A stretch of 6,101 nt of DNA from Rhodobiaceae bacterium (GTDB lineage: Bacteria; Pseudomonadota; Alphaproteobacteria; Parvibaculales; Parvibaculaceae): the NCBI GenBank assembly GCA_002746275.1, contig NVWR01000006.1:285699-291799 (forward strand), given 5' to 3'. The position numbers and the translations under genes were made by a program. Numbering within the stretch: the first letter of the stretch is position 1; each line of letters begins with the position of its first letter. The notes beneath the pieces were generated by a model, which saw only the letters and a list, made by a program, of their open reading frames with translations, was not told where the DNA came from and did no database searches. This document shows positions 1 through 6,101 of this stretch, in pieces.

Positions 1-1
1 C

Positions 2-3000
2 GAGGTATTTCGAACTCTTTCGGTAGATAAAAAGTCGATGTCATTTTTGCCAATTCCTGACGATGATGACGTTGAGGAGGAGAGCCAATCTGAGCCACCC
101 GTTTATGTTCCTCCTGAAGAAAAAAATAACGAAGGTGGATTGGCCTCTCGTCACACTGACCTAAACCTTCAGACGAATTTCAAGCGAGAAGCACTGCAAA
201 AAAAACTGCTGTCGCTTCATCTGGACGCTAGATCAATGGAGGAAGAGCAAGGTGTAAATGTTCTGTATCTTGGTCTCGGTTTCTTGAAATGGTACGAAAA
301 CGAAAAATCAGACGTTGAGCGATATGCTCCGTTGATACTGCTACCAGTGGAACTATCACGCGATAATGTGCGCGGTAGGTTTCGCCTGACTTTTAGAGAT
401 CAAGATTTGGAACCAAACCTTTCTCTTCAAGCGCTTCTAGATAGTGATTTCCAGATTAGTTTGCCCAATTTCCCAGATTTGGAGGAGTGGTGCCCATCTG
501 ACTATTTTCGCATGGTCATTGATGCTATTTCTAGACAGCCCCGATGGTCGGTAGAACCGGATACAATGTCTCTTGGTTTCTACTCATTCGCGAAGTTTTT
601 AATGTGGCGAGACCTGAATCCGGAAGTATGGCCTGAAGGAACAGGCTTTGACAATAACGATCTAATTCACGGCCTCTTGATTGATGGTTTTGAAGAGCAA
701 TCGAGTTTGTTTGCGCCGGACGAAAATCTTGATGATCATTTTGTAGATGTAAAACGGCTTGGTCACGTGATGGATGCCGATGCTTCCCAAGCTCAAGTAA
801 TTGAAACGGTTCGTCGAGGGCGAAACTTGGTGGTGCAAGGTCCACCAGGAACCGGTAAATCGCAAACAATTGCTAATATTATCGCGACTGCTGTCCAGGA
901 TGGCAAAAGAGTACTTTTTGTTGCTGAAAAAATGGCTGCACTTGAGGTCGTCCACCAAAGACTCGAAGACTGTCAGCTGGGTCCCGTTTGTTTGGAATTG
1001 CACTCAAGAAAGGCAAACAAGCGCACTGTGCTGGAGGAGCTCAATAAAACCCTAAATTTGGGTATTCCGAAAGCTGTAGATCAATCTCAGTATGCCTCAG
1101 TGGTGGAGTTGCGTGATCGACTAAACCACATAAGCGATATTTTGCATGAACCGGATCCGATTAATGGAATAACTCCATATCAAGCTATGGGTCGTCTTGC
1201 TCGATTAGCTGAAAAGGGTTGTTCTCCACCGAGATTTAAGTTCCCAGATGCAGCGGAATGGTCGCCGGAAAAGGCGGAGAGTTTCTCCAACGCTGTAGAT
1301 CAGCTAGCTACTCTCACGGATAAGTTTGGATCCGAGCTGGCCAATCCGTGGCGTGGGGTGCAACGTCGCTTGAGTCCGATGGACCGCACTCGGTTGACGC
1401 CCCAGTTTTCCGAAGCGTTGGAGGCGTTGGAGAAGCTGAAAACAGCTTGGGCGAAAGCGATACTCGCATTTTCATTTGAAGAAAATGCTTCCGGTGCGTC
1501 AATTGATGGTCTGTTGTCCCAGTTGCGAAGCTTTATTTCGATGCCTAGCAAGACAGAGAAGCTTTTGGCGTCGGAACTACTTAAGTCTCACCTGACTAGA
1601 AGTTCGGAGCTTGTCAATTCTGTGTGCGCGTTAAGGCTCTTGAAGATTGATTTGGAGAATGAGGTAACAAGTGGTGCATTGGATCGCGACTGGCGAGCAG
1701 AACATCGTGAGATCACTACGCATGGAGGGAGCCTTTTTCGCATTCTGTTCAGTAGTTATAGAGGGGCGGTGGCTCGATTAAGATCAGCATGCACCTCTGA
1801 TTTGCCGTCGGGGTTTGAAGGGCGTGTAAAACTTCTTGATAATCTCATTGAGTACCGGCGAAGGGAATTGGAACTCGCGGACGAGGATGAGTTCGGGCGA
1901 CAGGCATTTGGTGATCTTTGGAGTGGTCGGAGGACTTCGACAGAAGAACTGAGGGAGGCTTTGGATTGGATCCAAAAGGAGGTGTCTCGGCTTCAGGAAA
2001 TTGAGATTGTTGCCGCGAGAGTTCTTTCTATCAGCGATGAATGTGACTTTTCTAGCTTGGCCACTGACTTAGAAAATTGCTGGAGCCTCTGGAGAGCAAA
2101 GTGGCAGGTTGTCTCGGAGGGGCTGAAATTTTCTCTGGCATTGGCTTTTCGAAATGATTGTTTTGAAGATATTTCTTTGGATGATTTTGCGGAAAGGTTA
2201 CGACGGTGGGTGGCCTTTCCTGAAGGTGTTGAAGACTGGAACCAACTTCACGCTGCTGCGGAACTACTAACTCAGTCGTCTATTGAGCCGATCCGTGATG
2301 GTCTGGCAGATGGGAGTATTAAACCCGGTGAGGCGTTAGACCTTTATCGGTTTGGCCATGCCGAGGGGATTTGGGACAGTCTTTGTAAGAGGGTGCCTGA
2401 GCTTGATCGAATAGATGGTGCAGAGCGAACAGTACTTGTTCAGCGCTTCCGTGAGCTTGATTCAGAATTGAAACAGCTCGCTGCACAAGAAATTGCGCTA
2501 GCCCACTTTCATTCATTACCGCGCGGTGGTGCAGGGCAAATGGGCGTATTGCGCGGGGAGATCGGGAAAAAGAGGAGGCACATGGCGCTCCGTAAGCTGA
2601 TGGATTCAGCTGGGGAGGCTATATCGAAAATCAAACCAGTCTTTCTCATGAGCCCGCTTTCTGTTGCTCAGTACCTGCGCCCTGGGGGGATAGATTTTGA
2701 TCTACTTGTTATGGATGAGGCCAGTCAAATACGGCCAGAGGATGCATTAGGCGCGATCCTGAGGTCGAAACAGATTGTGGTGGTCGGCGATCGACATCAA
2801 CTACCTCCAACGTCATTTTTCAGCAGAATGACTGAAGGCACAGACCAAGAAGATGATTCTGTCGAATCTATCCAGGCGTCGCAAGTTGGAGATATGGAAA
2901 GTATTCTTACACTGTGCAGTGCGAGATCGATCTCCGATGAAACATTGCGATGGCACTACCGATCAAAGCACCCATCCTTGATAGCGGTCTCAAACCAGTC

Positions 3001-4570
3001 CTTCTATGCCAATAAGCTTGTGTTTCCTCCAAGTCCTGAGTTTGCTGGATCATCCGCTGGATTGTCATTTCAAAAAGTTGCTGGTGTTTACGATCGCGGA
3101 GCCACGCGTTCCAATGCCATTGAGGCGGAATGTGTTGCGAATGCTGTTCTGGAACATGCGAAGTCTAAACCGCACTTGTCACTTGGAGTAGTTACATTTT
3201 CCGTAGCGCAGCGCGATGCAATCCAAAACCAATTGGAGTTTCTACGGGCTGGAAATCCGGAATTGGAAACCTTTTTTTCAGAGAGCCGGTCCGAACGTTT
3301 TTTCATCAAGAACTTGGAGAACGTGCAGGGAGATGAAAGAGACGCCATTTTTGTGTCTGTTTGCTACGGCCGAGATGCAGATGGCTATATGTCCCAGAGT
3401 TTTGGCCCTGTGACGGCGGAGGGGGGAGAGCGAAGGCTGAATGTACTATTCACGCGCGCGAAATTGAGTTGCCGAATATTCTCGTCAATTTCCTACCAAG
3501 ATATCCGAGATGACGTCTCTAAGAACAAGGGACCAAGAATTCTAAAGAGGTATCTGAAATACGCGGAAACGGGAGAGATCGATGTTCCAAAAATTACTGG
3601 AGCTGAAATGGATAGTCCGTTTGAGGAGGCAGTGGCAGCTGCTATCCAGACAGCTGGCTACTCCGTAGAAGCTCAAGTTGGGTCTGCAGGGTTTCTCATC
3701 AATCTAGCAATTTATGACCCAGATAACGAGGGGCGATTTTTGCTAGCAGTTGAATGTGATGGGGCTACTTATCATTCGTCGCGGTGGGCGAGAGAACGAG
3801 ACCGTCTTCGACAAACCGTACTGGAATCTAAGGGATGGATAGTACACAGGATTTGGAGCACTGATTGGTTTCGCAAGCCAGATGCTGAAATGGAGAAACT
3901 ATTAACGGCTATTGATGCAGCTAGAAAGCCTGAAAGGACTGTTGTTTTGCCGACCAAAAAACGGTCTGTTGAGCGTCTTCTGGCTGTGGATGCCCCCCAC
4001 AATATCAAATACGTTGAGGCAGATTTTCCGATCTCTCAAAGTGGACAGTATGAGCTACACGAAGCACCATCCGAAGTGCTTCTGCTGTGCATTTCGAAAA
4101 TTGTTGAGATCGAAGGTCCCATCCATATCAATGAGGTTGCTCGCCGTCTCAGTCGTTTATGGGGTTATCAACGAGCAGGACAAAGGATTCAATCGGCAGT
4201 TCGAATGCTAATTCGATCTGCTGTGGAGAGTGGGCGCCTAGCGCTTGCTGACCCGGCGAACCAAGATTTTGTGGTTTGTGAAGGCTCCGATTTAGAGGTA
4301 GTCCGCGATCGGAAATCTGTTTTGTCTAGTACATTGCGCCGTGTTGAGAATTTGCCACCGACTGAGATTCAGGAGGCAATATTGAATTCGATCCAACAGA
4401 ACATAGCCCTTTCTGTATCGGCTTGCTCAGTGGTAGTGGCTCGAATGGTAGGATTCCAATCGACCAGCGCTGACTTTCGCAATTTGGTAGAGGATCAGTC
4501 GCAAAATCTTATTGCAGATGGACGAATTAGTCTCGAAGAAGATGAACTTCGACCAATAGTGGAAGACTAA
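2..4570 (+). CDS. DUF4011 / SF1 helicase / Vsr-like nuclease / DUF3320 protein (5' partial)
   Basis: Giant superfamily 1 ATPase-helicase, probably a nucleic-acid-targeting defense protein of the DUF4011-helicase-Vsr type (hhe in antiphage screens, from memory). The frame is open to the left edge, and the residues before the ATG at 38 continue the family's usual lead into an 'FLP' segment, so that ATG is probably internal and the real start is outside. Residues numbered from ATG 38: DUF4011-like region to about 200; Walker A GPPGTGKS 268-275; motif Ia around 292-298; a long helical insertion about 330-860; Walker B DEAS 893-896; GDRHQLPP 917-924; WHYRSKHP 972-979; NVQGDERD 1095-1102; NVLFTRAK 1135-1142. 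Next comes a REase_MTES_1575-type domain, about 1190-1285 (SPFE 1193-1196, ECDGATYH 1239-1246, WSTDWF near its end), then DUF3320, about 1320-1510 (EGPIH 1359-1363). The helicase motifs look intact. The nuclease has Asn1222 where relatives normally have Asp, so it may not cut. Stop TAA at 4568-4570. The family call is strong; the defense role is inferred from the family. Confidence 0.93.
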   Translation, partial: EVFRTLSVDKKSMSFLPIPDDDDVEEESQSEPPVYVPPEEKNNEGGLASRHTDLNLQTNFKREALQKKLLSLHLDARSMEEEQGVNVLYLGLGFLKWYENEKSDVERYAPLILLPVELSRDNVRGRFRLTFRDQDLEPNLSLQALLDSDFQISLPNFPDLEEWCPSDYFRMVIDAISRQPRWSVEPDTMSLGFYSFAKFLMWRDLNPEVWPEGTGFDNNDLIHGLLIDGFEEQSSLFAPDENLDDHFVDVKRLGHVMDADASQAQVIETVRRGRNLVVQGPPGTGKSQTIANIIATAVQDGKRVLFVAEKMAALEVVHQRLEDCQLGPVCLELHSRKANKRTVLEELNKTLNLGIPKAVDQSQYASVVELRDRLNHISDILHEPDPINGITPYQAMGRLARLAEKGCSPPRFKFPDAAEWSPEKAESFSNAVDQLATLTDKFGSELANPWRGVQRRLSPMDRTRLTPQFSEALEALEKLKTAWAKAILAFSFEENASGASIDGLLSQLRSFISMPSKTEKLLASELLKSHLTRSSELVNSVCALRLLKIDLENEVTSGALDRDWRAEHREITTHGGSLFRILFSSYRGAVARLRSACTSDLPSGFEGRVKLLDNLIEYRRRELELADEDEFGRQAFGDLWSGRRTSTEELREALDWIQKEVSRLQEIEIVAARVLSISDECDFSSLATDLENCWSLWRAKWQVVSEGLKFSLALAFRNDCFEDISLDDFAERLRRWVAFPEGVEDWNQLHAAAELLTQSSIEPIRDGLADGSIKPGEALDLYRFGHAEGIWDSLCKRVPELDRIDGAERTVLVQRFRELDSELKQLAAQEIALAHFHSLPRGGAGQMGVLRGEIGKKRRHMALRKLMDSAGEAISKIKPVFLMSPLSVAQYLRPGGIDFDLLVMDEASQIRPEDALGAILRSKQIVVVGDRHQLPPTSFFSRMTEGTDQEDDSVESIQASQVGDMESILTLCSARSISDETLRWHYRSKHPSLIAVSNQSFYANKLVFPPSPEFAGSSAGLSFQKVAGVYDRGATRSNAIEAECVANAVLEHAKSKPHLSLGVVTFSVAQRDAIQNQLEFLRAGNPELETFFSESRSERFFIKNLENVQGDERDAIFVSVCYGRDADGYMSQSFGPVTAEGGERRLNVLFTRAKLSCRIFSSISYQDIRDDVSKNKGPRILKRYLKYAETGEIDVPKITGAEMDSPFEEAVAAAIQTAGYSVEAQVGSAGFLINLAIYDPDNEGRFLLAVECDGATYHSSRWARERDRLRQTVLESKGWIVHRIWSTDWFRKPDAEMEKLLTAIDAARKPERTVVLPTKKRSVERLLAVDAPHNIKYVEADFPISQSGQYELHEAPSEVLLLCISKIVEIEGPIHINEVARRLSRLWGYQRAGQRIQSAVRMLIRSAVESGRLALADPANQDFVVCEGSDLEVVRDRKSVLSSTLRRVENLPPTEIQEAILNSIQQNIALSVSACSVVVARMVGFQSTSADFRNLVEDQSQNLIADGRISLEEDELRPIVED

Positions 4571-4573
4571 TTG

Positions 4574-4629
4574 TATCGCAGCGGATAACAAAATATTTTG
4601 ATGCCCCTCGCGATTTTAGGGCTGCGGTA
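4574..4629. repeat. Nested inverted repeats just after the helicase stop
   Basis: Four bases after the helicase stop, TATCGCAGC (4574-4582) can pair with GCTGCGGTA (4621-4629), nine pairs including one G-T. Inside the loop lie a perfect 12-bp palindrome, CAAAATATTTTG (4589-4600), and a small GCCC/GGGC stem (4603-4606 with 4619-4622). The position would suit a transcript end for the helicase, but no T-run follows the outer stem directly; the nearest T-rich stretch is at about 4646-4656. It may instead be fortuitous, or overlap the degraded left end of the neighbouring IS remnant. The pairing is seen directly; any role is a guess. Confidence 0.3.
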
Positions 4630-4683
4630 TACTGTTGATCGGTCTTATTCTTTTTAGCCTGACAACCGTGTTCTCGATTGAGG

Positions 4684-5088
4684 TCATGCGGCGCTTTTGT
4701 ATGGCGCAGTCGGATGCTGACGGTGCGTGAGGTTGCTAATGGGCTCCTCGACAAGACGATACCTTTCGCGGTTCTCCCGATTAGTACTGCCAACGTTTTG
4801 GTTCACGAGCTTCACCAGGTATTCAAGGCTTTCCTTCAAAATCAGCTTGTCCAGTTCAAGGGTGGCAACAATCCGCTTCAACCGACCGTTCTCCTTCTCA
4901 AGGCCCTTGAGTTCCTGAAGCTGGCTCTTACCCATGCCGCCGTATTTCTTTCGCCAATTATAGTGCGCCGCATCGCTGACCCCTGCAGATCGACAAGCCC
5001 TCTCGACACTACTGCCAGGCGTCAGACTGAGTTCAATCTGGCGCAACAGATTCAAGACATCTTCATCGGAATATCGCTTCCTTGCCAT
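4684..5088 (-). CDS. IS3-family transposase OrfA, orphan, with atypical C-terminal tail
   Basis: OrfA subunit of an IS3-family transposase, the DNA-binding half that normally works only as an OrfAB frameshift fusion. The 134-residue product starts MARKRYSDED. It has a helix-turn-helix at about 27-48, ending in YNWRKKYGG (43-51), then a leucine-zipper helix at about 57-92 (ELKGLEKENGRLKR, LELDKLILKESLEYL). Both are typical of the family and serve end recognition and multimerisation. The start is supported by GGAGG (minus strand, 5096-5100) seven bases ahead of the ATG. Usual OrfA proteins stop near 90-100 residues; here about 40 extra residues (95-134) resemble nothing I recognise and may be read-through into decayed orfB or flanking DNA. 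With no orfB it is best viewed as a non-autonomous relic, although orfA itself is unbroken. It lies opposite to both neighbouring genes, which suggests a later insertion between them. Confidence 0.85.
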   Translation of the reverse strand: MARKRYSDEDVLNLLRQIELSLTPGSSVERACRSAGVSDAAHYNWRKKYGGMGKSQLQELKGLEKENGRLKRIVATLELDKLILKESLEYLVKLVNQNVGSTNRENRERYRLVEEPISNLTHRQHPTAPYKSAA

Positions 5089-5141
5089 CTCAAAACCTCC
5101 ACATGCTCGTAAAATATCACGAGTTTCGTGGCGCAGTTATA

Positions 5142-5154
5142 GGGGGGCAGGACA
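5142..5154 (-). repeat. Putative IS3 terminal inverted repeat (orfA-proximal end)
   Basis: Read on the minus strand this is TGTCCTGCCCCCC, placed 54 bp ahead of the orfA start, where the left terminal repeat of an IS3-family element is expected. The leading TG and the C-run match the general style of such ends. A clear partner at the other end is missing, so the exact border rests on position and composition alone. A small stem (CTCGT 5106-5110 with ACGAG 5119-5123, AT-rich loop) lies between this end and the gene. Confidence 0.5.
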
Positions 5155-5273
5155 AGAGCGAGTAGCTCCTATGGTGTCGGTCGCAAAGCGACTAAACAGC
5201 GGGAAGAGTTCACGGCTGTTTCTGTTTACAGATGATACTCAGATAAGTGCTGAATCTCTGACGCGGAAAAAGT

Positions 5274-5297
5274 GGCGAAACGGACGCGGCGAAACGG
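5274..5297. repeat. 10-bp direct repeat, 14-bp period
   Basis: GGCGAAACGG occurs at 5274-5283 and again at 5288-5297, separated by ACGC. ACGCGG also occurs twice (5261-5266 and 5284-5289), so the wider unit is partly repeated. Seven bases further on, TGTTGAG is tandemly duplicated at 5301-5314. Direct repeats with near-helical spacing upstream of a gene can be regulator sites, but this pair is about 300 bp from the next start, so it may simply be local slippage. Confidence 0.45.
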
Positions 5298-5536
5298 TAA
5301 TGTTGAGTGTTGAGTAGTAGTGCACATTACAAATAGGGCGCCCCTTTTGAATCGGCTCCTGTGGAAGGCGAGGTTTGCCGTGCCTTGGGCGCATGAGAAT
5401 TCTGGATCCGCTACAGGCTTCATTGATAATCTCCTACGAGTTCAGCTCAGCAGGCGTCTTTTTGCTCGCCAGATTGGTGTCCAAGCCACGAAAGTGATTG
5501 CTTCAGGAGTAATACGTGAAGAATTGTTTTATAGTT

Positions 5537-5555
5537 CCTGCGTCTGAGGTGCAGG
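5537..5555 (+). terminator. Weak terminator-like hairpin
   Basis: CCTGCGTC (5537-5544) pairs with GGTGCAGG (5548-5555) around a three-base loop: eight pairs, two of them G-T. It is followed by CTTTTGG, only four T residues. It could weakly end transcription coming from the left before the nuclease gene, which would argue against co-transcription with the helicase. The short T-run and the wobble pairs make this a low-confidence call. Confidence 0.2.
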
Positions 5556-5592
5556 CTTTTGGCGTAATGTATGACAGCGCCGTGAGATAGTT

Positions 5593-5597
5593 AGGAG
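5593..5597 (+). promoter_or_regulatory. Ribosome binding site that favours a GTG start
   Basis: AGGAG directly abuts an ATG at 5598, leaving no spacer, but lies six bases ahead of a GTG at 5604 in the same frame, the preferred spacing. An in-frame TAG at 5592-5594 overlaps the AGGAG and rules out any start further upstream. ATG 5622 is a third option but is too far from this site and has no site of its own. GTG 5604 is therefore the best choice. Confidence 0.6.
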
Positions 5598-5603
5598 ATG
5601 GTC

Positions 5604-6101
5604 GTGGAACACCCTTTCGACATGAGCGACGGCAAAGAGAAACTTAAGTCAATTCTGGATTCGTTTCCCGATGACAGCGCTCATTGGAATGAAGCTCAAA
5701 ACCGATTCCGATTCATTGATCGACTGTTATTGGAATGTTTGGGTTGGGAACATCACAATATTCAGGTGGAGGAGAGAGACGAAAGTGGCGGAATTTCAGA
5801 CTATAATTTGAGCCAGCCCGCAAAGGCTGTTCTGGAGGCGAAGAGGGAGGCAAAGAATTTTGATCTGTTGCCTGGGACAAAACCGAATAAAGTTCGACGT
5901 CTTAGGCCATTCGTTGAGGCTTGTGGCAATTTGAAGGAAGCGGTCACTCAGGTAGTGGCGTACTGTGGAATGCGTGGTGCGCAAGTTGCTGTCATTTGCA
6001 ATGGTCCACAACTAGTGATTTTTCAGGCGCTTGCACCTGGCCAATCGCCACTTGATAGTGAAGCGTTTATCTTCAATGGTTTTGGAGACTATGTCTCTCA
6101 T
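5604..6101 (+). CDS. HsdR_N-like PD-(D/E)XK nuclease-domain protein (3' partial)
   Basis: First 166 residues of a protein running off the right edge. They form a nuclease domain like the N-terminus of type I restriction R subunits (HSDR_N class), which is predicted to cut DNA using a metal ion. Residues numbered from GTG 5604: NEAQNRFRFIDRLL at 29-42, followed by LGW 46-48, the usual opening helix; Glu56-Glu57 before the core; Asp66 in SDYN (the D of the motif); Glu78 and Lys80 in LEAKRE (the ExK); the QxxxY motif Q116-V-V-A-Y120; then CNGPQL 132-137 in the closing strand. All expected catalytic residues are present. In proteins I know with this opening, the domain usually precedes a large ATPase or other effector module, but nothing after residue 166 is visible here. 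The gene shares the helicase strand, with the IS remnant and spacer between. GTG is chosen because of AGGAG at 5593-5597. The nuclease-fold call is strong; the system it belongs to is unknown. Confidence 0.85.
   Translation, partial: MEHPFDMSDGKEKLKSILDSFPDDSAHWNEAQNRFRFIDRLLLECLGWEHHNIQVEERDESGGISDYNLSQPAKAVLEAKREAKNFDLLPGTKPNKVRRLRPFVEACGNLKEAVTQVVAYCGMRGAQVAVICNGPQLVIFQALAPGQSPLDSEAFIFNGFGDYVSH

Larger units (their letters stand above)
4597..5154 (-). mobile_element. IS3-family insertion sequence remnant (orfA only)
   Basis: An IS3-type orfA on the minus strand sits directly behind a plausible IS terminus: read inward on the minus strand from 5154, the sequence begins TGTCCTGCCCCCC, the TG-plus-C-rich style common at IS3-family ends. 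No orfB (DDE integrase catalytic subunit) is present, because only about 110 bp separate the orfA stop from the helicase stop, so the element cannot move by itself. The left boundary is tentative: TGATGCCCC at 4599-4607 faces inward and shares TGCCCC with the right end, but the match is poor. No matching target duplication was found at the two edges. An internal deletion of a full element, or an orfA-only derivative, would both explain it. Confidence 0.55.
5155..5592. other. Gene-poor spacer with short repeats and hairpins
   Basis: About 440 bp with no convincing gene. It holds a tight hairpin GTCGC-AAA-GCGAC (5180-5192), a second inverted repeat AAACAGC/GCTGTTT (5194-5200 with 5215-5221), a 10-bp direct repeat (5274-5297), a tandem TGTTGAG (5301-5314) and an 8-bp palindrome GGGCGCCC (5336-5343). 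A 75-codon plus-strand frame beginning GTG at 5320 and ending at 5547 has no good ribosome site and no family resemblance that I can see. No promoter with a well-spaced -35/-10 pair stands out, although the promoter of the downstream nuclease gene should lie here if that gene is not co-transcribed. The mix suggests a patchwork of remnants at an insertion junction. Confidence 0.5.

Noticed and set aside
38..40. ATG at 38 as the true start of the helicase
   Set aside because: The frame is open to the window edge, there is no good ribosome site just before it, and the residues on both sides read as the continuous middle of a DUF4011 domain.
801..1055. Small frames inside the helicase gene, on both strands
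   Set aside because: They are shadows of the 1,500-residue frame, which carries continuous conserved motifs throughout.
4527..4793. 88-residue minus-strand frame as a possible orfB start by frameshift
   Set aside because: It overlaps the end of orfA and the helicase 3' end. It shows none of the OrfB DDE region and no family resemblance, and I saw no slippery A-run inside orfA before its stop.
4678..5112. 144-residue plus-strand frame
   Set aside because: It is the antisense of the IS3 orfA, whose minus-strand product has clear helix-turn-helix and leucine-zipper features.
4592..5160. Target-site duplication flanking the IS remnant
   Set aside because: Bases just outside the proposed ends (ATATTT on the left, AGAGCG on the right) do not match over 3-5 bp.
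5320..5547. 75-codon plus-strand frame starting GTG in the spacer
   Set aside because: There is no ribosome binding site at a proper distance and no domain or composition that suggests a real protein. It is overlapped by an equally long opposite-strand frame at 5226-5423, which also has no resemblance I recognise.

Overview
The window looks like part of a bacterial antiphage or accessory (defense-island type) region. The host is probably a proteobacterium, judging by the IS3-type OrfA and the mixed, mid-GC codon use, but nothing here fixes the species. Coding capacity is dominated by one very large plus-strand gene that enters from the left edge, and a second plus-strand gene runs off the right edge. 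Both belong to classes often found in defense loci.

Region by region: (1) 2-4570, plus strand, is most of a giant superfamily 1 helicase with a DUF4011-type N-terminus, a long helical insertion inside the helicase core, a Vsr-like PD-(D/E)XK domain (REase_MTES_1575 type) and a DUF3320 C-terminus. Its true start lies upstream of the window. All helicase motifs look intact, but the first catalytic Asp of the nuclease domain appears to be Asn. (2) 4571-4683 is a short gap with nested inverted repeats after the helicase stop. (3) About 4597-5154, minus strand, is the remnant of an IS3-family insertion sequence: an orfA with a good ribosome binding site and one plausible terminal sequence, but no orfB. 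(4) 5155-5597 is about 440 bp without a convincing gene, carrying short direct and inverted repeats. (5) 5604-6101, plus strand, is the start of a gene whose N-terminal domain is an HsdR_N-like PD-(D/E)XK nuclease with all its catalytic residues; the rest lies beyond the window.

How they may work together: the helicase resembles the DUF4011-helicase-Vsr architecture reported as an antiphage protein (hhe, from memory). Its own nuclease site may be dead, while the next same-strand gene encodes a nuclease domain with an intact site. Whether the two form one system, separated by a later IS insertion, or are unrelated neighbours in a defense island cannot be decided from this window.
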